From positions 1 to 47,093 of the forward strand of contig CANQWY010000006.1 in the NCBI GenBank assembly GCA_947627675.1: 47,093 nt of DNA. The letters are read 5' to 3'. This document shows, one piece after another, positions 1-7,897 of this stretch (positions are counted from its first letter, which is position 1; each line of letters opens with the position of its first letter). Position numbers and translations under genes: made by a program. The DNA comes from an uncultured Bacilli bacterium (GTDB lineage: Bacteria > Bacillota_I > Bacilli_A > RF39 > UBA660). The notes under the pieces are model-generated. The model had not been told where the DNA came from, made no database searches, and was given only the letters and a program-made list of their open reading frames with translations.

Positions 1-4
1 AGAT

Positions 5-50
5 AAAAAATCGCAACACTTCATGATAGCATGAGTGCTGCGATTTTTTC
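5..50. terminator. Strong hairpin with A/T flanks, probable bidirectional terminator
   Basis: The arms AAAAAATCGCA and TGCGATTTTTT pair, with further internal pairing (CACT/AGTG, CATG/CATG). The T run on either strand fits a rho-independent terminator. On the minus strand it follows the argS-like fragment. Confidence 0.7.
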
Positions 51-72
51 CATCCACGTTCTTATTTGACGC

Positions 73-264
73 TTACATTGCAGGAGCTTTTTTATGTATT
101 TTAGATAGCTTAAAGCAAGGTATTGAATAGTCACCTTCAAATTCACTCGGTACAATCGATACATCCTCACTTGTAACTGCACTATCGAATTCTAAATCAT
201 ATAATAATCTTTCTTTTATGTTCATATTAATCTTGTATGATGTTTTCAGAAGTAAAAACACCAT
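73..264 (-). pseudogene. argS (fragment): Truncated arginyl-tRNA synthetase N-terminal fragment
   Basis: The ~63-residue translation ends with EGDYSIPCFKLSKIHKKAPAM. This resembles the N-terminal additional domain of clostridial ArgS, which typically reads EMGDYAFPCFKLAK-x-KKAP. A GAAAGGA ribosome site precedes the chosen ATG at 264, and an upstream in-frame ATG at 291 has no such site. A TAA follows at once and then a terminator hairpin, so the HIGH/KMSKS catalytic core and anticodon-binding parts (the rest of ~560 residues) are absent. It is most likely host DNA captured and truncated at an IS-rich edge. A functional stand-alone domain cannot be excluded. The assignment rests on remembered family sequence, not a search. 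Confidence 0.5.
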
Positions 265-312
265 GTTTCCTTTCTTTTTATTTCGTATCATGGTTCAATA
301 CATTCAGATACT

Positions 313-790
313 GTGACTTTTGATTTTGCCTCAGCCATATTTTCTGATGGCGAAATATCCATGGAGCCGTTCGAATTCACAAATGACGCTGATGGATTCC
401 AACTGTTACATTCTAAACTGGAGGCTCTTTCTCTCCAGAATGACAGTCTCATCATCGGTCTTGAGTCGACGGCACACTATGGCGACAACCTTGTACGATA
501 CCTTGTTGCCAGTTACTTCAATGTGTGTACTTAACTCCATTAAGACGTCTTCCATGCGAAAGAACAACATTCGCAAAACGAAGACTGACAAGGTCGACAC
601 ACTTTATTGCTAAAACTCTTATGATACAGGATTCCCTTAGGTATATCACTTTTTATGACCTTGACCTGATGGATTTAAAACAGCTTGGTCGTTTTCGTCA
701 GAAAACCATAAAGCAGCGGACACGGTTAATAATCCAGCTGGTTTCCATTCTTCTAAAAATGTCAAAGTGCCTAAATAAATTTGAACCTAC
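313..790 (+). pseudogene. Frameshifted, truncated IS110-family transposase remnant
   Basis: Three overlapping frames together read like the N-terminal half of an IS110-type DEDD transposase: GLESTAHYGDNLVRYL (family GLEATGHYW), then NIRKTKTDKVDT (family RKTKTDKVDA), then FIAKTLM and LKQLGRFRQKTIKQRTRLI. The reading frame shifts near 530 and again near 600. Similarity fades by about 790, so the C-terminal half of the usual ~400 residues, with the conserved serine region, is missing. It is non-functional and on the opposite strand to its neighbours. The start at 313 is only the first ATG of the surviving frame. Confidence 0.7.
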
Positions 791-1094
791 GAACCACGAC
801 TTAGAAGAGCATTGTTCAATCCAGCCAAATACAATATCTTTTCAAGTATATCACGTATATATCTACAATTCTATAGCTTATACGAACTAAATTTTCACAT
901 CTAAATGTCAAGTTTTTTCGCACAAATTTTTTTATTATACGCTATAATGTATTAATTATCTATTATTTTGTCAAAATTTTTCTTTTAAAATAGGTAATTT
1001 CAGTCCGCAAAAAATCATAAAAATATTTGATGGCATACAAATAAAACCATCTTATAATGACGGCCTGCTTTTCTGTATTCAGTTGTACCGCCCG

Positions 1095-2150
1095 TTACAT
1101 AGCAGCCCTCCGAAGTTCTTCTTGTAGAACTTCGTTGGAGCTTTTCCAGCCAAACATAGCTCGTGGATAATCGTTCATCCATTTTTCTATCTTTTTGATT
1201 TCAGATGATTTTACATCATCAAAAACACTTCCTTTTGGATGCCATCTTCTGACTAGTTTATTATTATTTTCATTGCTTGCTCTTTCAACACTTCTATATG
1301 GGTGACAATAATATAATGTTGTTCTTTTCTTTTTATTTCGTCTGCTTCTCTGTATTCCTTCAGCATCGGCAAACTCCGTACCATTATCTACTGTTATCGT
1401 TTTAAATGTTTCGCGGAATTTCTTTTCTCCCATTCGTCTTTCAATGCGATCTAATGCTTTAACTACTTCTTCAGAATTATGAATATTCAGTTTTTCCAAT
1501 ATTTCATCTCGGGTTTTCCTTTCAGTCAAAACAAGAATACTTGCTTTTCCCTTTCCTTGGGCTCCTACTACCGTGTCCATTTCCCAATGTCCTATTTCAT
1601 TCCGTTTATCAATCTCCTTTGGTCGCTTTGAGATACTTGTTCCTCTTTGCAATCTTTTCTGAACCCTTGTTTTCTTTTTTCCTTTTTTTTCTTTTTTATA
1701 TGGCAAATCACCCATTGTAATATTTAAAAACACATCTTTCTTTATATAATTGTATAAAGTGGTTAAACATATCTCCGTGTTAAATGAGAGATTATTTACT
1801 TTTATATACGCCAGTGTAGCAGCCGGGCTATATTTATCTTCTAATATTTTATGTTCTACAAAACGTAAAAATTTATAATCGTTTCCTATCTTCATTTCCC
1901 GGCCACGTTCTTTCCGCTTCTCTGTTGTCCTGTTTTGTGCAAGATCAGGACTGTAAATTTCCTTTTCAGCCCAGTCACTGCTTCTCCTCTTAACTGTTTT
2001 TCCCCTATGAAGTTCCCGATAAATTGTGCTGTGATGGAAACCTAATTGTTTTCCTATTTCCACAGGTTTAATTCCTGCATTATATAATGCCTCTATTTGT
2101 AATCTGTCTTCCCATGTTAAGCATCTGTACTTTTTTTCTTTTGACTTCAT
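1095..2150 (-). CDS. IS30-family transposase (apparently intact)
   Basis: At 351 residues this has the usual IS30 size. An N-terminal helix-turn-helix (TWEDRLQIEALYNAGIKPVEIGKQLGFHHSTIYREL) binds the element ends. The catalytic DDE domain shows HWEMDTVVG (first Asp), TVDNGTEF (second Asp) and ERASNENNNKLVRRWHPKG with the Glu, followed by the conserved WHPKGS segment. Such enzymes cut and join IS ends through a circular intermediate. No frameshift is visible. I could not pick out convincing terminal inverted repeats, so element borders are not given. It separates the IS scrap region from the partition genes. Confidence 0.9.
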   Translation of the reverse strand: MKSKEKKYRCLTWEDRLQIEALYNAGIKPVEIGKQLGFHHSTIYRELHRGKTVKRRSSDWAEKEIYSPDLAQNRTTEKRKERGREMKIGNDYKFLRFVEHKILEDKYSPAATLAYIKVNNLSFNTEICLTTLYNYIKKDVFLNITMGDLPYKKEKKGKKKTRVQKRLQRGTSISKRPKEIDKRNEIGHWEMDTVVGAQGKGKASILVLTERKTRDEILEKLNIHNSEEVVKALDRIERRMGEKKFRETFKTITVDNGTEFADAEGIQRSRRNKKKRTTLYYCHPYRSVERASNENNNKLVRRWHPKGSVFDDVKSSEIKKIEKWMNDYPRAMFGWKSSNEVLQEELRRAAM

Positions 2151-2182
2151 ATATTCCCCTCTTCTTTTGACCTAAATAGAAT

Positions 2183-2210
2183 ATAAGCGAAGATGTTACT
2201 CTCCGCTTAT
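2183..2210. terminator. Hairpin after the par operon
   Basis: ATAAGCG and CGCTTAT form a perfect 7-bp stem with a 14-nt loop, just beyond the stop of the gene ending at 2222. A clear T run is lacking, so its role as a terminator is uncertain. It could also be part of the IS30 end. Confidence 0.35.
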
Positions 2211-2221
2211 TTCGACCTGAT

Positions 2222-2599
2222 TTATTTTCTTATCTCAATTCCACTATCATTGATAGATATTAAATACGCACAATATTCTACCAATATCTGAAAAAAGAAA
2301 TGTGCAGGTTTACATCTCCTTTCGTGAACTTCGTTGTATTCTTCTGCTAATTCACGCACCTTATTTTTATATTCTTCTTCTATATAAAAAACAAATAGTG
2401 TATTTCTGTTAATATAATCCGGATCTGTTTTTTTTCTGATTAGAATTCTTTCGTCCAAATTTCGTTTTCCTTCTAAAAACATTCTGATTGCTCTTTTTAC
2501 GAAAACTACTTTGGTAATTTCTTCCCTATCTATCAGAAAATATATAATATCCTTTAATTCCTTTGTAATATTAACAGAGTGTAGTTTTTTTTCAGACAT
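2222..2599 (-). CDS. Small protein of the partition operon, possible DNA-binding
   Basis: A 125-residue protein of unknown family, directly downstream of parB. The ATG at 2599 is preceded by AAAGG eight bases away. An in-frame GTG at 2614 lies closer to the parB stop but has no ribosome site. The N-terminal part (HSVNITKELKDIIYFLIDREEITKVVFVKRAIRMFLEGK) has the strand-then-two-helices look of ribbon-helix-helix proteins, followed by a charged segment and an aromatic C-terminal helix. Small third genes in par operons are often centromere-binding or regulatory proteins. That role is inference here. Confidence 0.6.
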   Translation of the reverse strand: MSEKKLHSVNITKELKDIIYFLIDREEITKVVFVKRAIRMFLEGKRNLDERILIRKKTDPDYINRNTLFVFYIEEEYKNKVRELAEEYNEVHERRCKPAHFFFQILVEYCAYLISINDSGIEIRK

Positions 2600-2616
2600 T
2601 TTTTGACCTTTCACTA

Positions 2617-3612
2617 TTAGGTGTCAGATCTGACACCTAGTAAATTTTCTAACTTTTCTATATAAGAATAGTAAGATTTTAAAGATGTTTCGTCAAGTAT
2701 TATTTCCTTGTCTTTTACTAGCTTTGTAATTTTTTTCAGGTCTTTTCTCAACACTTGCGGAGTTATGACCTTTCCATTATTTTCAGATATTTTTTTGAAA
2801 TCGGATATGTTCTTTCCGGTTACTTTTTCTCTTTTTGATGCTTCCGCTAATTTTTTTTGTTCTTCGTAATCCAACTCCCTGGCTGCCTTGGCGGCTGTAC
2901 TGATAGAAACTTTGTTTTCCATCACCGCATTTATGAGCTCATCACTGCCATGCGATTTTACATATGCCACATCATTGATGATACCTCTGCTTGCACCAGT
3001 GGTTTGACTTATAATGTCTTTGGTTTTCTCTCCTTTTATTTTAATTTCTTTTTCATTTCCTTCCTCGTCATATCCGATTATGCTTTGTACTCCGTTTTGC
3101 CTCAATTCTGCAATTATCTTTCCCCATTCTTCAATTTCTATAATTCTATCTGCACTATTGTATTTTCGGTTCCACTGGTTGGTACTAAGGATTGCAAATC
3201 TTTCTTTGTTCTCATATGTTAAATCCAAATTAATATTCTCTACATTGGTAACAATGCAGGGAATTAATGAATCTTCTGTCCATTCTTCCACTTCCGGATT
3301 TTCAATCAACATATCCACTGCCGTAATTCTTCTTTCACCTCCCAGCAGCATATATGTTCCGTCACTCTCTGCTTTTACTTCAAGTCTTTGGATTATTCCT
3401 CTTACCCGGATATTTTCCGCCAATCCCTTTATTCCATCAATACTGTACTTATTGTTTGGATTTTTTCTGATTAGATTTCTTGGTATGTTGATTTCTCTGG
3501 ATCCTTTTAGGTTGCCTTTAGATACATCTGATAATAGTCCTTCTCCAATTTTTTCCTTGATTTCTTTATTGCTTTCTGTTCCCCGTATAGCCTGTGCGTT
3601 AAATTTACCCAT
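2617..3612 (-). CDS. parB: ParB-family partition protein
   Basis: This 331-residue protein has the ParB nuclease-like/CTPase fold near the N-terminus, with the hallmark LLGGERRITAV around residues 90-100, preceded by NIPRNLIRKNPNN and LAENIRVRGIIQRLEV. A central helix-turn-helix region follows (KTKDIISQTTGASRGIINDVAYV, then VSISTAAKAAREL). The C-terminal third is helical and probably dimerises. ParB proteins load onto parS centromeres, spread as CTP clamps and stimulate ParA. It lies 14 bp after parA, so the two are an operon. Its last seven codons are one copy of the repeated palindrome, which is the best candidate for its own binding site. Confidence 0.93.
   Translation of the reverse strand: MGKFNAQAIRGTESNKEIKEKIGEGLLSDVSKGNLKGSREINIPRNLIRKNPNNKYSIDGIKGLAENIRVRGIIQRLEVKAESDGTYMLLGGERRITAVDMLIENPEVEEWTEDSLIPCIVTNVENINLDLTYENKERFAILSTNQWNRKYNSADRIIEIEEWGKIIAELRQNGVQSIIGYDEEGNEKEIKIKGEKTKDIISQTTGASRGIINDVAYVKSHGSDELINAVMENKVSISTAAKAARELDYEEQKKLAEASKREKVTGKNISDFKKISENNGKVITPQVLRKDLKKITKLVKDKEIILDETSLKSYYSYIEKLENLLGVRSDT
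2618..2639. repeat. GATC-type palindrome at the parB stop codon
   Basis: A perfect 22-bp palindrome with core GGTGTCAGATCTGACACC. It encodes the last residues of ParB (LGVRSDT) and overlaps its TAA stop. It is one of nine related copies between 2.6 and 7.9 kb. Confidence 0.9.
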
Positions 3613-3626
3613 AACTTTTCTCCTTT

Positions 3627-4439
3627 TTAACCTTCTATAATTATCTTTGCAAGTTCTATATATTGTAATGTTACTTTGTTTTTATTTTTACCTTTATCAT
3701 AATCAAGTAATGGCTGTTGCATATAACTGCATTCTTTGATGTTTTTGCTTACGCAGATTTTAACCGGAAGAATATATTTGCCAAAAAATTCATTCAGCAG
3801 CTCATATGATGTCTTGTCAACGTTTGCCCGGTTATTCCACTGTGTAAAGAACATTCCGCCTATTTGGAGATGTTCATTGTATTCTGCCACGGTATCAAAC
3901 AATCGCATAGCCATGGCAACACCCAGCAAGCTATATCCATCACATCTTAATGGAATATAGACTTTGTCCGCTGCAACCAGTCCATTGATGTTTATAATAT
4001 TAATGGATGGGCTACTGTCAATTATACAATAATCATATTCATTTTGCACGTTTTGCAAGTGAGCTCTTAACCGGAATTGTTGTGGGACGGTCACATCAGC
4101 TTTTAATCGTTCTTCACATTCTGACAATGTAATATAACTTGGTATAATATCTAAATTTTCATACGCTGTCTTTTTGATGCATTCGTGTATGTCCAATTTT
4201 TTATCAAGCAGTAAATCTTCAACGGATTTGCCGCTTTTCCTTTGCTCACCTGTATATATGCTTAAAAACAAATCCATAAAATCAACTTTATCAAACATAC
4301 TGGTGGTATTCATCTGCGGATCCAAGTCAATCAGCAGTACTCTCTTTTTATATTTTTCTGCAATGATATGCGCTACTGATGTCGCACTTGCTGTTTTACC
4401 TACGCCGCCTTTGTTGTTTAAAAATACTATTGTTTTCAT
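3627..4439 (-). CDS. parA: ParA-family partition ATPase
   Basis: At 270 residues it has the normal length for a type Ia/Ib ParA without a long N-terminal extension. The deviant Walker A KGGVGKTAS is at residues 10-18, followed by the LLIDLDPQMNTTS A' motif near 40 and DYCIIDSSPSINIININGLVAADKVYIPL (Walker B region) near 137. ATP-dependent DNA binding and ParB-stimulated hydrolysis would move plasmid copies apart. CTCCT at 4447-4451 (plus strand) is its ribosome site. A consensus promoter lies at 4531-4559, and a perfect copy of the palindrome lies between that promoter and the gene, which suggests repression by ParB or its partner. Confidence 0.95.
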   Translation of the reverse strand: MKTIVFLNNKGGVGKTASATSVAHIIAEKYKKRVLLIDLDPQMNTTSMFDKVDFMDLFLSIYTGEQRKSGKSVEDLLLDKKLDIHECIKKTAYENLDIIPSYITLSECEERLKADVTVPQQFRLRAHLQNVQNEYDYCIIDSSPSINIININGLVAADKVYIPLRCDGYSLLGVAMAMRLFDTVAEYNEHLQIGGMFFTQWNNRANVDKTSYELLNEFFGKYILPVKICVSKNIKECSYMQQPLLDYDKGKNKNKVTLQYIELAKIIIEG

Positions 4440-4471
4440 TTAAAATCTCCTTTTTTCATTGGGTTTCTGTT

Positions 4472-4493
4472 AAGGTGTCAGATCTGACACCTT
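4472..4493. promoter_or_regulatory. GATC-type palindrome in the parAB leader, candidate operator/parS
   Basis: Perfect 22-bp palindrome (AAGGTGTCAG-AT-CTGACACCTT) about 33 bp upstream of the parA start and downstream of its promoter. The position suits autoregulation or a centromere. No T run follows, so it is not a terminator. Confidence 0.8.
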
Positions 4494-4530
4494 GTTTTTA
4501 TTAGTTCCTGTTTTTGATATATCAATTATT

Positions 4531-4559
4531 ATATTATATAACATTTGTTATTTTGTCAA
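4531..4559 (-). promoter_or_regulatory. parAB promoter
   Basis: Read on the minus strand: TTGACA (4554-4559), a 17-bp spacer, then TAATAT (4531-4536), a near-consensus sigma-A promoter. The expected start near 4524 gives an ~85-nt leader that includes the palindrome at 4472-4493. Confidence 0.8.
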
Positions 4560-4588
4560 TGAAAAAGTATTACTTTTTTAAAAAAATA

Positions 4589-4614
4589 ATTAGGTGTCAA
4601 ATCTGACACCTAAT
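4589..4614. repeat. Palindrome copy overlapping the relaxase stop codon
   Basis: A 26-bp palindrome with a single arm mismatch (GGTGTCAA-AT-CTGACACC). It covers the relaxase TAG at 4610-4612 and lies just upstream of the parAB promoter, so parAB transcription is bracketed by two copies. Confidence 0.85.
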
Positions 4615-7387
4615 CAATTTCATCATTATTTTTCGCTAAACTTCTCTCTTGCATCAATTCGTACTCTCTAGCAAGCCTCTGTTTTTCTATCTGTTTTCTG
4701 GTAACATCCCTTAAAGCCCGTACCGCCATTCCTACTATAAATGTTTTTCCTATGGCAAATTGTCTATATCCACCTTTATAAAGATATTGATTATTGTCGA
4801 GATCATTTCTAATTTCAGCGGCAATCTCATTTCCATTCTCCATGGCTTGTTCTAACCATCTCTTTGCTACATCTATATTTCTGTTGATTACATCACCCTT
4901 AATATGCATGATTCCAATGTACATCTGTGCATAGGAATTATTCATCTGTGCGGAATTCAGCATTGCCTCTATTCCCTTATTAAAATTAAATGTTCCTTTT
5001 TCCCTATCCAGATATAATTTTCCTTTAAAGTATAATGAAAAGGAATTGTTGCATTTATCGAATTGTTCTATGGCTTTTTCATTATCACCTTGTTCCATAA
5101 ACACCTTACCAAGTTTATATGATGCAAATTCATTCCCGGCTTTTTCTGCTTTGCGGTACCATTCAATGGCCTTATCAGTATCCTTGATGTATTCCCTGTC
5201 AGATGAATAAATGTTTCCTAGGGAATACATTGCTATTGCGTTCTTACCTTTTGTTGCAGCTTTTTTGAGATATTCCACAGCTTTTAAGACTTCTTCCTGA
5301 TTATCCCTTTCAACATATATTTTTGCTAATTGATAATAAGCGTGTACGTTCCCGGCTTTGGCAGAACTATCTAAATATTTTTCTCCCAGTTTTGGGGCAA
5401 CTTCTGTTCCTTTTCCCTGTAGGTACATCATGCCTATTCTGTATTCTAAATTATCATCTTTCTCCATTCTTAAAAATGACTTCAGTGCCTTTTCATATAA
5501 TTTTCCATATTCCTCTCCGTCATATTCCACCTCATTATTTTCAATCATATTAGCAGCTTTATAACAGGCATATGCATTAAAACTTTTATCCTTCTCATCT
5601 GTCGATAATTGAATAAAGTAATTAAACGCTTTATCATAATTCTGTTCAGTTCCTTGTCCATAATAGCTCATTTTTCCTAAATTATATTTTGCATATTCTG
5701 TTTCTGATTTTTCAAAATAATTTCTTGCTTTATCATAATTCTGTTCAGTTCCTTGTCCGTAATAATATTGTTTACCAATTCTATATGCATAGTATGACCT
5801 TATATCTCGCTTATATTTTTCAGGGTACTTGCTTTCAGTTTCATAAAGTTCCTTAAAGTTATCAAGTGATGTCTTGTAATATTGTTGTGCTAATTCATTG
5901 TTAATTTCGCAGCCTTTGCCGGATTTATAAAAATCCCCCAAATCAGATGTTGCAAGCACATTACCGGTATAATGTTCATCCTCCAATAGTTCTTTTGCAG
6001 TTATATAATCCTTTTCCTCTCCATAGATTAATCTTTTTGCTTCCCTGTATTTTCTACTCCATTCACAATGTATTTTTGCTCCTAATCTTTGTTGCAAGTA
6101 CTCCTCTGGTTCCATATCTAAATCATTAAATTTTTCCAAGGTGTCAGTTCTGACACCCTGCTCTTTTTCCTCTATTTCAAACTGGGTGTCAGTTCTGACA
6201 CCCTGCTCTTTTTCCTCTATTTCAAACTGGGTGTCAGTTCTGACACCCTGGTTTTCTTCCTCTATTTCAAACTGGGTGTCAGTTCTGACACCCTGTGTAA
6301 TATCAATATTCACGTGCTTATTTTCTAATTCTTTTAAATTTTTATCATATGCCCGAACTTCTTTTAAGATTGCATTTCCTAACCTTTCATATAATTCTTT
6401 TATTTTTCCTTCAGAATAACTCTTTCCAGAATTTCCGTATGCTTCTTTGTAAATAATTTCTTGATTTTCCAGACTGTCTTTCAAAAGTTCAAAATCTTCC
6501 ATGTGATATTCACTGATATACATATCGCTTAACTGATCGACCATGGGTCTTACTGTTGCCATAATTGAATTATTATAATTCCACATGTTCTTATTGCAAT
6601 TAGGCATCCTGCGGTATAGCTCTTCGAACGCATTTTTTAACTTTTCATCTTTAGCAAAAGACTTTTTTTGCTTGACAATACTTTCTCTGATAATCTTATT
6701 AATCTTTATATTATTTTCTTTTTCGTTCAGAATTTGATTAACAACTTCTCTTTTGCAGATATTAATACTTTCCTGTTTAAACCGTCCTTTATATTCCATT
6801 TCCTTAATAGGTTGTCCGTTTTCATCAAGCATTGGAAACTTATATTTTACACCATCTTTAATTACTTCATCATACTGAATATATAGTTTTTTTTCTCTCA
6901 TAGGAACTGGTTCTACAGTTGCAATATGGGCATGGAGATTCCCCGTGTTGTAATGGAACGCCGCACTCCATACAGCATTATCTAATCCCTCATTGTGCAG
7001 CATCTTGCCAACGGCGCTTCTGATAACACCTTTTAATCTTTGTTCATCCAGTATATTGGTCTCTAAATTGTACAGACCATTGTTTTCCAGCCAACGGTTA
7101 TCAAAGCTGATAACCGTCTGCCACATCAGGCTTCCGTTTTTTTGAGCAGTTTCAAACACTGATTTTAATTCCTTTTTTTCTGCAAGTGTCAAATCTTTAT
7201 CGCTGGTAAATAATCCTGTAGTTTTTTCCGGATTCCCCATATAATCTTGATATAAATTGTATTGTGCTGTATTTTCATTTCTTACAGCATCTTCTCTATC
7301 GATGTAATTAATATAACCGGTAAATTTACTATCACCTTGTCTGCAAAATTCTGTTACCACGACACAGCCTGCATTGATTTTAGCCAT
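4610..7387 (-). CDS. MobL-like relaxase fused to Sel1-like repeats
   Basis: A 925-residue protein. Residues 1-160 resemble Firmicutes MobL relaxases: KFTGYINYIDR near 21-31 (candidate catalytic tyrosines) and the three-histidine metal site H145-x6-H152-x-H154 (HYNTGNLHAH). The relaxase would nick oriT and pilot the strand into the recipient. A helical linker follows. Residues ~365-415 are four 15-aa repeats (GVRTDTQFEIEEKEQ) encoded by DNA palindromes. From ~440 to ~880 there are tandem Sel1/TPR-like repeats (AYRIGKQYYYGQGTEQNYDKARNYFEKSE and relatives), a protein-protein scaffold not usual in short MobL enzymes. TAGGAGG precedes the ATG. The gene follows two small DNA-binding accessory genes. 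Confidence 0.85.
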   Translation of the reverse strand: MAKINAGCVVVTEFCRQGDSKFTGYINYIDREDAVRNENTAQYNLYQDYMGNPEKTTGLFTSDKDLTLAEKKELKSVFETAQKNGSLMWQTVISFDNRWLENNGLYNLETNILDEQRLKGVIRSAVGKMLHNEGLDNAVWSAAFHYNTGNLHAHIATVEPVPMREKKLYIQYDEVIKDGVKYKFPMLDENGQPIKEMEYKGRFKQESINICKREVVNQILNEKENNIKINKIIRESIVKQKKSFAKDEKLKNAFEELYRRMPNCNKNMWNYNNSIMATVRPMVDQLSDMYISEYHMEDFELLKDSLENQEIIYKEAYGNSGKSYSEGKIKELYERLGNAILKEVRAYDKNLKELENKHVNIDITQGVRTDTQFEIEEENQGVRTDTQFEIEEKEQGVRTDTQFEIEEKEQGVRTDTLEKFNDLDMEPEEYLQQRLGAKIHCEWSRKYREAKRLIYGEEKDYITAKELLEDEHYTGNVLATSDLGDFYKSGKGCEINNELAQQYYKTSLDNFKELYETESKYPEKYKRDIRSYYAYRIGKQYYYGQGTEQNYDKARNYFEKSETEYAKYNLGKMSYYGQGTEQNYDKAFNYFIQLSTDEKDKSFNAYACYKAANMIENNEVEYDGEEYGKLYEKALKSFLRMEKDDNLEYRIGMMYLQGKGTEVAPKLGEKYLDSSAKAGNVHAYYQLAKIYVERDNQEEVLKAVEYLKKAATKGKNAIAMYSLGNIYSSDREYIKDTDKAIEWYRKAEKAGNEFASYKLGKVFMEQGDNEKAIEQFDKCNNSFSLYFKGKLYLDREKGTFNFNKGIEAMLNSAQMNNSYAQMYIGIMHIKGDVINRNIDVAKRWLEQAMENGNEIAAEIRNDLDNNQYLYKGGYRQFAIGKTFIVGMAVRALRDVTRKQIEKQRLAREYELMQERSLAKNNDEID
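6140..6293. repeat. Four 45-bp tandem repeats, each carrying a GTTC-type palindrome, inside the relaxase gene
   Basis: Cores GGTGTCAGTTCTGACACC start at 6140, 6185, 6230 and 6275, an exact 45-bp period. The three at 6184, 6229 and 6274 extend to GGGTGTC...GACACCC. The spacers encode QFEIEE-xx-Q. The central TT makes them imperfect at the dyad, unlike the GATC copies in the par genes. Confidence 0.95.
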
Positions 7388-7407
7388 ATTTTACCTCCTA
7401 AAAAATT

Positions 7408-7427
7408 GGGTGTCAGTTCTGACACCC
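7408..7427. promoter_or_regulatory. GTTC-type palindrome between accessory gene and relaxase
   Basis: GGGTGTCAGTTCTGACACCC lies in the 45-bp gap between the stop at 7433 and the relaxase start at 7387, just upstream of the relaxase ribosome site. It could be an operator, a protein-loading site or an RNA hairpin affecting relaxase translation. Confidence 0.8.
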
Positions 7428-7432
7428 TTTTT

Positions 7433-7885
7433 TTAATTGACTTGTTTGCTATTTATTTTTTCTGCTTTTCTTCTTTTTCTGTCATCACTTTTCTGCTTAA
7501 AATATGCAATGCGTTCTTTAATGATTCCCCGGCTCTGTTTAATCAATGGATGAGGAACCGTTTCCGCCGGCATTAATGTTTTCATATCTTGCATATTAAT
7601 ATTTGGATCAAACATATAAAGCAGTGTATTTACAGCATCCAATATTACGATACTGTTTTGTTCTGCGGTCTGCAGCCCCCATCGCAACCTTTCTTTCTGC
7701 ATATATTTTTTGTCCAGTTCTTCCCTTACAGCCACTGCAATTTTCTCTTCCAGATTATCCTGCGAATGCATAATGAGATACTCTATCGCACTCGTATTGC
7801 TGGAAAATGCATTTTCCCTCGCAAACTTTTCAAGCAAATCAAATGTTTCATCTGACATATAAAAATTTCGTTGTTTTTTTGCCAT
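7433..7885 (-). CDS. Mobilisation accessory protein, MobC/ribbon-helix-helix-like
   Basis: A 150-residue, basic protein. The N-terminus (AKKQRNFYMSDETFDLLEKFARENAFSSNTSAIEYLIMHS) matches a ribbon-helix-helix pattern: a short strand followed by two helices. The rest is helical, with a Lys/Arg-rich tail (KQKSDDRKRRKAEKINSKQVN). Proteins of this kind bind oriT and help the relaxase form the relaxosome. It sits between a second RHH gene and the relaxase, which supports that role. The exact family is not certain. Confidence 0.7.
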   Translation of the reverse strand: MAKKQRNFYMSDETFDLLEKFARENAFSSNTSAIEYLIMHSQDNLEEKIAVAVREELDKKYMQKERLRWGLQTAEQNSIVILDAVNTLLYMFDPNINMQDMKTLMPAETVPHPLIKQSRGIIKERIAYFKQKSDDRKRRKAEKINSKQVN

Positions 7886-7897
7886 ATTTATTCCCTT

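Noticed and set aside
893-2220. Exact borders of the intact IS30-type element
   Set aside because: I could not find matching terminal inverted repeats or target duplications by eye, so only the gene is reported.
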